The notes below the pieces were generated by a model that was not told the origin of the DNA, ran no database searches, and saw only the letters and a program-made list of their open reading frames with translations. From Lasioglossum baleicum (Eukaryota; Arthropoda; Insecta; Hymenoptera; Halictidae): a stretch of 64,000 nucleotides of DNA. Position 1 is the stretch's first letter. Each line of letters begins with the position of its first letter. The stretch lies in assembly GCF_051020765.1 (NCBI RefSeq), contig NC_134939.1, positions 15,431,203 to 15,495,202 on the forward strand, given 5' to 3'. This document shows, piece after piece, positions 1 to 10,600 of this stretch. The translations under genes and the position numbers were made by a program.

Positions 1-15
1 TAGCGATTTAAAAAC

Positions 16-115
16 CAGAGCTGGATAAAATGGTAAATAATCCTATTCATTTTTATATGAATACAACATTGAACATAAAATATTTTCTTTGATGCAATAA
101 TTTTTAAAATAGTAT
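16..115 (-). mobile_element. hAT-like element end (non-autonomous)
   Basis: The left border reads CAGAGCTGGATAAAATGG, close to the CAGAGCTGGG terminal inverted repeat common in insect hAT elements. Reverse-complemented, this stretch matches about 62640-62748, sharing the words AATAGGATTATTTAC, TGCATCAAA and AAAATATTTTAT. The two are therefore copies of one AT-rich family in opposite orientation at the two ends of the window. No transposase coding is visible. The inner boundary is uncertain because the AT-rich sequence simply fades out. Confidence 0.45.
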
Positions 116-500
116 TTTTTATTTTTTGTATTTTAATCTACCTTCTTTATTTTAAATATTTCTGCTGGAAATAATGATTCGTATTCAATACATTTATGAG
201 AATAAATGATTTCCTAATGACAAGATACAAACTAATGACAAACCACAGTAGAAACACCCTTGGTAGAATTTTTTTGAGCTAGATTATTTTATTTTGTGTT
301 TCAATTCGTAGAAATATGGAAGTACGTTTTTATCTTATATGATTCAGATTCTTGAAATAAAAATATGTTATCTATTATTGAAATTATATATCTGATTTGA
401 AATACTATTTTTTGCAGCCAAATCAAATTTAGAATATAAAATATAGTATTTGAAATATTTATTTCAATTATTTCACCTCCGTTCAAAACAAAGTATTGAT
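116..500. other. AT-rich stretch without a recognised gene
   Basis: This is AT-rich single-copy-looking DNA. The only open frame is a 73-codon minus-strand frame (301-522) rich in I, Y and F. It has no recognisable motif and is probably chance. Confidence 0.5.
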
Positions 501-504
501 AGAA

Positions 505-722
505 GCACCGAAGAGATACCACCGACGAGATAGCCCCTGTGTTATTCAGCGGGACCGGTAACCGGGCGCGACGGGCGCGGGGATAACGTGGAACTTACAG
601 TGATCTGAAATACCACATCGCTAAAAGTTCTACCAACGACGAGATACTCGTCAAGTAGAAGAAGAATGATATAGTATTTACCCATTCTGTAATTGCCTTA
701 TAATACTATCACCGACGAAATA
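505..722 (+). repeat. Degenerate CACCGACGAGAT word cluster
   Basis: CACCGA(A/C)GAGATA occurs twice head to tail at about 505-532. Looser versions lie at about 634-648 (CAACGACGAGATACTC) and 710-722 (CACCGACGAAATAC). The same word recurs twice at 11562-11604, just beyond the other side of the satellite domain, and once near 33617. The function is unknown. It may be an old short tandem repeat that once bordered the domain. Confidence 0.4.
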
Positions 723-918
723 CTATCCCGTCTCTTTACCTAAATAGAACCAGACGATATATGACATTGTTCACGCCCGGGGCAAATCAGCTTGGATAAT
801 ACATATATTTTGATCTGAAGGAAGGTAAAATTGCAAAATGTTGTGAAAGACAATAGGTATAGGAATAGAATTTATTGAAAAATCAACATATTTATTAAAT
901 GTGCAGCTATTAGCTCGA

Positions 919-970
919 TATTATCCTTTATTCATAAGACACTAAAAGTTCTTACAAATAAAGGATAATA
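919..970. repeat. Inverted repeat, 14-bp perfect stem
   Basis: TATTATCCTTTATT (919-932) is the exact reverse complement of AATAAAGGATAATA (957-970), with a 24-base loop. A second imperfect stem follows at 1022-1032 / 1048-1058 (GGGAGTCAGAA / TTCTGGCTCCC, one G-U type pair). Both lie immediately before the 676-bp satellite and extend its hairpin-rich character outward. Confidence 0.6.
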
Positions 971-1063
971 CCGATTGCCCAGGTCTCACCACGAGGAGGT
1001 TGCTGCACGAGAGACCCGAAAGGGAGTCAGAACGAATGCAATATTCCTTCTGGCTCCCTTTCT

Positions 1064-3632
1064 TACAGCGACGCACTTATACTAAATTACGCACGCAAGT
1101 CGAGCAATTATCGCGGAGCAAAAGGTGTGAATCGGAGAAGAAGTCTCCGATCCACGGGGGTTCAAAGGCGAATCAGGCAGAAGGCTCTGATTCTTTCAAA
1201 GTAAAAAATAAGAGCGAACCAGAGCAGAAGGCTCTGGTTCGAAGGTGACGCGGCGCGTACAATGCTTGCAGTGCAGCTCCGATCAGAGCCGATACCTGAC
1301 GTGTCCTCACCAAGAGGAATGGACAGTGAGAAGTGTTCAAACGTAACACCATCTCTCTGCCAACTACCTGCCACCAGGCAACGCAATGCATTGAGATGAC
1401 GTGGGTAGGATGACGAACAGAGAATTTCTCTGCCAACTACCTGCCACCAGGCAACACAATGCGTTGAGATGACGTGGGTAGGATTACGAACAGAGAGAAT
1501 GGCAATACGAGTGAACAGGTCTCAATGAACCACCCCTCTCATTGTATCGACGCCGACTACCGGCTCCAACCGGTCTGGTACATACAAGCAAGGTCCGACA
1601 CAGCAGAAGGCTGTGTCGGAATCAAGCAAACGAGCAAAGTGAATTTAAGGCAATAATTACTCGACATATTTAAAACGACGATATACAATCTTAATAAATA
1701 ACGCACGCAAGTCGATGGAATTATACTAAATTACGCACGCAAGTCGATGGAATTATACTAAATTACGCACGCAAGTCGAGCAATTATCGCGGAGCAAAAG
1801 GTGTGAATCGGAGAAGAAGTCTCCGACCCACGGGGGATCAAAAGCGAATCAGGCAGAAGGCTCTGATTCTTTCAAAGTAAAAAATAAGAGCGAACCAGAG
1901 CAGAAGGCTCTGGTTCGAAGGTGACGCGGCGCGTACAATGCTTGCAGTGCAGCTCCGGTCAGAGCCGATACCCGACGTGTCCTCACCAAGAGAAATGGAC
2001 AGTAAGAAGTGTTCAAACGTAATACCATCTCTCTGCCAACTACCTGCCACCAAGCAACGCAATGCGTTGAGATGACGTGGGTAGGATGACGAACAGAGAA
2101 TTTCTCTGCCAACTACCTGCCACCAGGCAACACAATGCGTTGAGGTAACGTGGGTAGGATTACGAACAGAGAGAATGGCAATACGAGTGAACAAGTCTCA
2201 ATGAACCAACCCTCTCAATGTATCGACGCCGAATACCGGCTCCAACCGGTCTGGTACATACAAGCAAGGTCCGACACAGCAGAAGGCTGTGTCGGAATCA
2301 AGCAAACGAGCAAAGTGAATTTAAGGCAATAATTACTCGACATATTTAAAACGACGATATACAATCTTAATAAATAACGCACGCAAGTCGATGGAATTAT
2401 ACTAAATTACGCACGCAAGTCGATGGAATTATACTAAATTACGCACGCAAGTCGAGCAATTATCGCGGAGCAAAAGGTGTGAATCGGAGAAGAAGTCTCC
2501 GACCCACGGGGGATCAAAAGCGAATCAGGCAGAAGGCTCTGATTCTTTCAAAGTAAAAAATAAGAGCGAACCAGAGCAGAAGGCTCTGGTTCGAAGGTGA
2601 CGCGGCGCGTACAGTGCTTGCAGTGCAGCTCCGGTCAGAGCCGATACCCGACGTGTCCTCACCAAGAGAAATGGACAGTAAGAAGTGTTCAAACGTAATA
2701 CCATCTCTCTGCCAACTACCTGCCACCAAGCAACGCAATGCGTTGAGATGACGTGGGTAGGATGACGAACAGAGAATTTCTCTGCCAACTACCTGCCACC
2801 AGGCAACACAATGCGTTGAGATGACGTGGGTAGGATTACGAACAGAGAGAATGGCAATACGAGTGAACAAGTCTCAATGAACCAACCCTCTCAATGTATC
2901 GACGCCGAATACCGGCTCCAACCGGTCTGGTACATACAAGCAAGGTCCGACACAGCAGAAGGCTGTGTCGGAATCAAGCAAACGAGCAAAGTGAAGTTAA
3001 GGCAATAATTACTCGACATATTTAAAACGACGATATACAATCTTAATAACTAACGCACGCAAGTCGAGCAATTATTGTGGAGCAAAAGGTGTGAATCGGA
3101 GAAGAAGTCTCCGATCCACGGGGGATCAAAGGCGAATCAGGCAGAAGGCACTGATTCTATCAAAGTGACAAACAAGAGCGAACCAGAGCAGAAGGCTCTG
3201 GTTCGAAGGTGACGCGGCGCGTACAATGCTTGCAGTGCAGCTCCGGTCAGAGCCGATACCCGACGTGTCCTCACCAAGAGGAATGGACAGTGAGAAGTGT
3301 TCAAACGTAACACCATCTCTCTGTCAACTACCTGCCACCAGGCAACACAGTGCGTTGAGATGACGTGGGTAGGATGACGAACAGAGAATTTCTCTGCCAA
3401 CTACCTGCCACCAGGCAACACAATGCGTTGAGATGACGTGGGTAGGATTACGAACAGAGAGAATGGCAATACGAGTGAACAGGTCTCAATGAACCACCCC
3501 TCTCAATGTATCGACGCCGAATACCGGCTCCAATCGGTCTGGTACATACAAGCAAGGTCCGACACAGCAGAAGGCTGTGTCGGAATCAAGAAAACGAGTA
3601 ACGTGAATTTAAGACAATAATTACTCGACTTA
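1064..3632 (+). repeat. 676-bp satellite array (block A), 4 units
   Basis: Phased on the word GCACGCAAGTCGAGC, units begin at 1091, 1767, 2443 and 3055, giving spacings of 676, 676 and 612. The 64-base shortfall is exactly two copies of a 32-bp internal sub-repeat (ACGCACGCAAGTCGATGG plus an AT-rich half). It is present before units 2 and 3 and absent before unit 4. Each unit also contains a 73-bp direct duplication (about 1354-1499 in unit 1) bounded by TCTCTG and CAGAGA. Open frames of 60, 87 and 118 codons repeat with the units but overlap on both strands and cross hairpins, so I do not call them genes. Units 2 and 3 are nearly identical; unit 4 is the most diverged. Confidence 0.93.
1131..1620 (+). 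repeat. Four constant-loop hairpins in satellite unit 1
   Basis: Four hairpins occur in the first unit and again in the later ones. Hairpin 1 is ATCGGAGA/TCTCCGAT (1131-1151). Hairpin 2 is GAATCAGGC/GC-T-CTGATTC with one bulged base (1170-1193). Hairpin 3 is GAACCAGAGC/GCTCTGGTTC (1216-1240). Hairpin 4 is TCCGACACAGC/GCTGTGTCGGA (1594-1620). The stems are unrelated in sequence and perfect apart from the one bulge, yet every loop is AGAAG. A fifth, simpler stem ACCGG/CCGGT lies at about 1558-1573. This looks like a shared structural element and not random palindromes, but no known RNA family is recognised. Confidence 0.85.
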
Positions 3633-3634
3633 CT

Positions 3635-3729
3635 CGGGTGCGGCCTATCGGCGATTCGGGTACCCCGGGGACGCGACTCCCCGTACTCACTCACGGATGC
3701 GGCCGTGAGTGAGCCCCTGGGGGACCTCC
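3635..3729 (+). repeat. GC-rich hairpin box, copy 1
   Basis: This 95-base GC-rich segment starts GGGTGCGGCCTAT and ends CTGGGGGACCTCC. It is repeated directly at 4274-4367. It contains a perfect 11-bp stem CTCACTCACGG (3686-3696) / CCGTGAGTGAG (3703-3713) with loop ATGCGG. It marks the junction between the 676-bp satellite and the small-hairpin minisatellite. The origin is unknown; a retroelement end is one possibility. Confidence 0.75.
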
Positions 3730-3755
3730 CTCGGCGAATAAAACTACAACTTCGT

Positions 3756-3819
3756 GGTACGTCCTCTTCTTGGTGTGTCCTCTTCTTGGTATGTCTTCTT
3801 CTTGGTATGACTTCTTCTT
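3756..3819 (+). repeat. 16-bp minisatellite, 4 copies
   Basis: Four head-to-tail copies of a 16-base unit of the form GGT(A/G)(C/T)GTCCTCTTCTT, with a few substitutions, follow the first GC-rich box. On the minus strand they read as a short acidic/basic repeat, but no gene context supports translation. Confidence 0.75.
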
Positions 3820-3876
3820 GGTGTATTCTAGCTGAAACAGACTAATAATATAGTTAGACATAACAATACATAACCC

Positions 3877-4283
3877 TGCACACGAGTGCAAACCTAATAC
3901 CCGCTCACAAGAGCCAACCTAACACCAGCTCACGAGAGCCAAACTAATACCAGCTCACGAGAGCCAAACTAATACCAGCTCACGAGAGCCAACCTAACAC
4001 CAGCTCACGAGAGCCAAACTAACCCCGCACACGGGTGCGAATCTAACCAGCTCACGAGAGCCAACCTAACACCAGCTCACGAGAGCCAAACTAACCCCGC
4101 ACACGGGTGCGAATCTAACCAGCTCACGAGAGCCAAACTAATACCAGCTCACGAGAGCCAAACAAACCCCGCACACGAGTGCGAATCTAACCAGCTCATG
4201 AGAGCCAACCTAATACCAGCTCACGAGAGCCAACCTAACACCAGCTCACGAGAGCCAAACTAACCCCGCACACGGGTGCGGCC
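3877..4283 (+). repeat. Minisatellite of alternating small hairpins
   Basis: About seventeen hairpins lie in tandem in about 400 bases. Twelve have the stem GCTC/GAGC in a 25-base unit. Four have CGCAC/GTGCG in a 22-base unit. One has TGCAC/GTGCA (3877-3890). Loops are ACGA in most cases, with ACGG, ACAA and ATGA as variants. Spacers are AACCTAA(T/C)ACC or AATCTAACC. The two unit types alternate in runs of two to five GCTC units per CGCAC unit, so the real higher-order repeat is a small block. Regular spacing gives a superficial CRISPR look, but the organism is a eukaryote and the spacers are constant. Confidence 0.9.
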
Positions 4284-4367
4284 TATAGGCGATTCGGGTA
4301 CCCCGGGGACGCGACACCCCGTACTCACTCACGGCACCATCCGTGAGTGAGCCCCTGGGGGACCTCC
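4274..4367 (+). repeat. GC-rich hairpin box, copy 2
   Basis: This is a direct repeat of 3635-3729. The 11-bp stem CTCACTCACGG (4324-4334) / CCGTGAGTGAG (4341-4351) is kept exactly, while the loop is CACCAT in place of ATGCGG. The start is fused to the last CGCAC hairpin of the minisatellite, so the two boxes bracket that array. Confidence 0.75.
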
Positions 4368-4479
4368 GATCGGAGGAATACCAATTTCAGACAAGATATG
4401 AAAATGTTTCGAAGCGGGACTTGTGAAAGTTCCGATGCAAACAATTGGAAATTCAATTCAACGGTCAGAAGACCAATCA

Positions 4480-4605
4480 TAATTCTGCACATGAGTGCGA
4501 ATACAACCAGAGAACCAGCTCATGAGAGCAATTGTAACCCCGCACAGAAGTGCGAATACAACCAGCGGAACAGCTCACAAGAGCAATTGTAATCCTGCAT
4601 ACGAG
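4480..4605 (+). repeat. Diverged tail of the hairpin minisatellite
   Basis: Stem-loops of the same two types resume here with changed loops and longer spacers: TGCAC-ATGA-GTGCG, GCTC-ATGA-GAGC, CGCAC-AGAA-GTGCG and GCTC-ACAA-GAGC, then a broken TGCAT-ACGA-GTGGG. The latter part is homologous to the start of every 978-bp unit, so the 978-bp amplicon includes this tail. Confidence 0.75.
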
Positions 4606-7600
4606 TGGGACGCTCAAAATGTAATTTTTATAAAGAATAAAATTGATAAATTTGAAGAAGACTCAATAGTCTTCATTGAAAGTCTCGATAAATATTTGAA
4701 AAGTATGAAGGACGAGTTTAAAAAGACAAAAGAAGTTTTGAAAAATATTAGTAATCAAACTTACCGTTGTTCCTTGAATTGACAGTTGAAGGTAGGCCAG
4801 GGTAACTGTAGATGACCTCTAGTCCACCTCTGGTCCACCTCTGGTCCACCTCTGGTCCCTCCGGTTCTCCTGGCGCCCCTGGTCCCGCAGCACGTCCGCT
4901 CACCCCGCTTCCCACGCCCCCACTGACTGACCGCCGGTGAGCTCTCGCCGATCTGCCGAGCTCGAGCGGCGCCCCCCACTCCGCCGAATATCGATCGATG
5001 TCGATCGCCGTGACAATTATTGAAAAATTTATTACTTCCAGCTTGTTTTTGTTTATAACAATTCTATTTGACAGCGATGTCCACAAGCAATCCCTTGGCT
5101 ATCTGACCACCTAATTTTTTAGTCAAAGTGGCTAATAGTTTTCGTGATACGTAATAACTTTTAAACCATGAACATTCGCACGCATTAATTTATTCGATAC
5201 AACTGACAGATAAATTTATTATACCTGGCTGTTTAATGTTTATAACAATTCCTTTTTCTAACGATGTTAACGAGCACTCGCTTGACCACCTTGCCATCTA
5301 AATTTTTCGTAAAAATAGACAATAAAACTCGAAATATAGAATAACTTTTAAACCATGCACATTCGCACGCATTAATTTATTCGAAATTGATTTTTATTAT
5401 ATAGAAGATAATGCCATGAGACATTTATTAATTCTAGCTACATAATTAATGTTTATAATAATTCCTTTTGCCAACGACGTGGACAAGTACTCTTATCTTA
5501 AGAGAATAACTATAACCCCGCACACGATTGCGAAAACAACCAACGAAGCAGCTCACAAGAGCAATTATAATCCTGCATACGAGTGGGACGCTCAAAATGT
5601 AATTTTTATAAAGAATAAAATTGATAAATTTGAAGAAGACTCAATAGTCTTCATTGCAAGTCTCGATAAATATTTGAAAAGTATGAAGGACGAGTTTAAA
5701 AAGACAAAAGAAGTTTTGAAAAATATTAGTAATCAAACTTACCGTTGTTCCTTGAATTGACAGTTGAAGGTAGGCCAGGGTAACTGTAGATGACCTCTAG
5801 TCCACCTCTGGTCCACCTCTGGTCCACCTCTGGTCCCTCCGGTTCTCCTGGCGCCCCTGGTCCCGCAGCACGTCCGCTCACCCCGCTTCCCACGCCCCCA
5901 CTGACTGACCGCCGGTGAGCTCTCGCCGATCTGCCGAGCTCGAGCGGCGCCCCCCACTCCGCCGAATATCGATCGATGTCGATCGCCGTGACAATTATTG
6001 AAAAATTTATTACTTCCAGCTTGTTTTTGTTTATAACAATTCTATTTGACAGCGATGTCCACAAGCAATCCCTTGGCTATCTGACCACCTAATTTTTTAG
6101 TCAAAGTGGCTAATAGTTTTCGTGATACGTAATAACTTTTAAACCATGAACATTCGCACGCATTAATTTATTCGATACAACTGACAGATAAATTTATTAT
6201 ACCTGGCTGTTTAATGTTTATAACAATTCCTTTTTCTAACGATGTTAACGAGCACTCGCTTGACCACCTTGCCATCTAAATTTTTCGTAAAAATAGACAA
6301 TAAAACTCGAAATATAGAATAACTTTTAAACCATGAACATTCGCACGCATTAATTTATTCGAAATTGATTTTTATTATATAGAAGATAATGCCATGAGAC
6401 ATTTATTAATTCTAGCTACATAATTAATGTTTATAATAATTCCTTTTGCCAACGACGTGGACAAGTACTCTTATCTTAAGAGAATAACTATAACCCCGCA
6501 CACGATTGCGAAAACAACCAACGAAGCAGCTCACAAGAGCAATTATAATCCTGCATACGAGTGGGACGCTCAAAATGTAATTTTTGTAAACAATAAAATT
6601 GATAAATTTGAAGAAGACTCAATAGTCTTCATTGAAAGTCTTGATAAATATTTGAAAAGTATGAAGGACGAGTTTAAAAAGACAAAAGAAGTTTTGAAAA
6701 ATATTAGTAATCAAACTTACCGTTGTTCCTTGAATTGACAGTTGAAGGTAGGCCAGGGTAACTGTAGATGACCTCTAGTCCACCTCTGGTCCACCTCTGG
6801 TCCACCTCTGGTCCCTCCGGTTCTCCTGGCGCCCCTGGTCCCGCAGCACGTCCGCTCACCCCGCTTCCCACGCCCCCACTGACTGACCGCCGGTGAGCTC
6901 TCGCCGATCTGCCGAGCTCGAGCGGCGCCCCCCACTCCGCCGAATATCGATCGATGTCGATCGCCGTGACAATTATTGAAAAATTTATTACTTCCAGCTT
7001 GTTTTTGTTTATAACAATTCTATTTGACAGCGATGTCCACAAGCAATCCCTTGGCTATCTGACCACCTAATTTTTTAGTCAAAGTGGCTAATAGTTTTCG
7101 TGATACGTAATAACTTTTAAACCATGAACATTCGCACGCATTAATTTATTCGATACAATTGACAGATAAATTTATTATACCTGGCTGTTTAATGTTTATA
7201 ACAATTCCTTTTTCTAACGATGTTAACGAGCACTCGCTTGACCACCTTGCCATCTAAATTTTTCGTAAAAATAGACAATAAAACTCGAAATATAGAATAA
7301 CTTTTAAACCATGAACATTCGCACGCATTAATTTATTCGAAATTGATTTTTATTATATAGAAGATAATGCCATGAGACATTTATTAATTCTAGCTACATA
7401 ATTAATGTTTATAATAATTCCTTTTGCCAACGACGTGGACAAGTACTCTTATCTTAAGAGAATAACTATAACCCCGCACACGATTGCGAAAACAACCAAC
7501 GAAGCAGCTCACAAGAGCAATTATAATCCTGCATACGAGTGGGACGCTCAAAATGTAATTTTTGTAAACAATAAAATTGATAAATTTGAAGAAGACTCAA

Positions 7601-10600
7601 TAGTCTTCATTGAAAGTCTTGATAAATATTTGAAAAGTATGAAGGACGAGTTTAAAAAGACAAAAGAAGTTTTGAAAAATATTAGTAATCAAACTTACCG
7701 TTGTTCCTTGAATTGACAGTTGAAGGTAGGCCAGGGTAACTGTAGATGACCTCTAGTCCACCTCTGGTCCACCTCTGGTCCACCTCTGGTCCCTCCGGTT
7801 CTCCTGGCGCCCCTGGTCCCGCAGCACGTCCGCTCACCCCGCTTCCCACGCCCCCACTGACTGACCGCCGGTGAGCTCTCGCCGATCTGCCGAGCTCGAG
7901 CGGCGCCCCCCACTCCGCCGAATATCGATCGATGTCGATCGCCGTGACAATTATTGAAAAATTTATTACTTCCAGCTTGTTTTTGTTTATAACAATTCTA
8001 TTTGACAGCGATGTCCACAAGCAATCCCTTGGCTATCTGACCACCTAATTTTTTAGTCAAAGTGGCTAATAGTTTTCGTGATACGTAATAACTTTTAAAC
8101 CATGAACATTCGCACGCATTAATTTATTCGATACAATTGACAGATAAATTTATTATACCTGGCTGTTTAATGTTTATAACAATTCCTTTTTCTAACGATG
8201 TTAACGAGCACTCGCTTGACCACCTTGCCATCTAAATTTTTCGTAAAAATAGACAATAAAACTCGAAATATAGAATAACTTTTAAACCATGAACATTCGC
8301 ACGCATTAATTTATTCGAAATTGATTTTTATTATATAGAAGATAATGCCATGAGACATTTATTAATTCTAGCTACATAATTAATGTTTATAATAATTCCT
8401 TTTGCCAACGACGTGGACAAGTACTCTTATCTTAAGAGAATAACTATAACCCCGCACACGATTGCGAAAACAACCAACGAAGCAGCTCACAAGAGCAATT
8501 ATAATCCTGCATACGAGTGGGACGCTCAAAATGTAATTTTTGTAAACAATAAAATTGATAAATTTGAAGAAGACTCAATAGTCTTCATTGAAAGTCTTGA
8601 TAAATATTTGAAAAGTATGAAGGACGAGTTTAAAAAGACAAAAGAAGTTTTGAAAAATATTAGTAATCAAACTTACCGTTGTTCCTTGAATTGACAGTTG
8701 AAGGTAGGCCAGGGTAACTGTAGATGACCTCTAGTCCACCTCTGGTCCACCTCTGGTCCACCTCTGGTCCCTCCGGTTCTCCTGGCGCCCCTGGTCCCGC
8801 AGCACGTCCGCTCACCCCGCTTCCCACGCCCCCACTGACTGACCGCCGGTGAGCTCTCGCCGATCTGCCGAGCTCGAGCGGCGCCCCCCACTCCGCCGAA
8901 TATCGATCGATGTCGATCGCCGTGACAATTATTGAAAAATTTATTACTTCCAGCTTGTTTTTGTTTATAACAATTCTATTTGACAGCGATGTCCACAAGC
9001 AATCCCTTGGCTATCTGACCACCTAATTTTTTAGTCAAAGTGGCTAATAGTTTTCGTGATACGTAATAACTTTTAAACCATGAACATTCGCACGCATTAA
9101 TTTATTCGATACAATTGACAGATAAATTTATTATACCTGGCTGTTTAATGTTTATAACAATTCCTTTTTCTAACGATGTTAACGAGCACTCGCTTGACCA
9201 CCTTGCCATCTAAATTTTTCGTAAAAATAGACAATAAAACTCGAAATATAGAATAACTTTTAAACCATGAACATTCGCACGCATTAATTTATTCGAAATT
9301 GATTTTTATTATATAGAAGATAATGCCATGAGACATTTATTAATTCTAGCTACATAATTAATGTTTATAATAATTCCTTTTGCCAACGACGTGGACAAGT
9401 ACTCTTATCTTAAGAGAATAACTATAACCCCGCACACGATTGCGAAAACAACCAACGAAGCAGCTCACAAGAGCAATTATAATCCTGCATACGAGTGGGA
9501 CGCTCAAAATGTAATTTTTGTAAACAATAAAATTGATAAATTTGAAGAAGACTCAATAGTCTTCATTGAAAGTCTTGATAAATATTTGAAAAGTATGAAG
9601 GACGAGTTTAAAAAGACAAAAGAAGTTTTGAAAAATATTAGTAATCAAACTTACCGTTGTTCCTTGAATTGACAGTTGAAGGTAGGCCAGGGTAACTGTA
9701 GATGACCTCTAGTCCACCTCTGGTCCACCTCTGGTCCACCTCTGGTCCCTCCGGTTCTCCTGGCGCCCCTGGTCCCGCAGCACGTCCGCTCACCCCGCTT
9801 CCCACGCCCCCACTGACTGACCGCCGGTGAGCTCTCGCCGATCTGCCGAGCTCGAGCGGCGCCCCCCACTCCGCCGAATATCGATCGATGTCGATCGCCG
9901 TGACAATTATTGAAAAATTTATTACTTCCAGCTTGTTTTTGTTTATAACAATTCTATTTGACAGCGATGTCCACAAGCAATCCCTTGGCTATCTGACCAC
10001 CTAATTTTTTAGTCAAAGTGGCTAATAGTTTTCGTGATACGTAATAACTTTTAAACCATGAACATTCGCACGCATTAATTTATTCGATACAATTGACAGA
10101 TAAATTTATTATACCTGGCTGTTTAATGTTTATAACAATTCCTTTTTCTAACGATGTTAACGAGCACTCGCTTGACCACCTTGCCATCTAAATTTTTCGT
10201 AAAAATAGACAATAAAACTCGAAATATAGAATAACTTTTAAACCATGAACATTCGCACGCATTAATTTATTCGAAATTGATTTTTATTATATAGAAGATA
10301 ATGCCATGAGACATTTATTAATTCTAGCTACATAATTAATGTTTATAATAATTCCTTTTGCCAACGACGTGGACAAGTACTCTTATCTTAAGAGAATAAC
10401 TATAACCCCGCACACGATTGCGAAAACAACCAACGAAGCAGCTCACAAGAGCAATTATAATCCTGCATACGAGTGGGACGCTCAAAATGTAATTTTTGTA
10501 AACAATAAAATTGATAAATTTGAAGAAGACTCAATAGTCTTCATTGAAAGTCTTGATAAATATTTGAAAAGTATGAAGGACGAGTTTAAAAAGACAAAAG

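Noticed and set aside
3890..4270. Telomere-type repeat (CCTAA words in the minisatellite)
   Set aside because: CCTAA appears only once per 25-base unit inside the spacer; there is no TTAGG/CCTAA tandem run.
3877..4283. CRISPR-like array
   Set aside because: Units and spacers are both constant, repeats are 22-25 bases with short palindromes, no cas genes are present, and the setting is eukaryotic.
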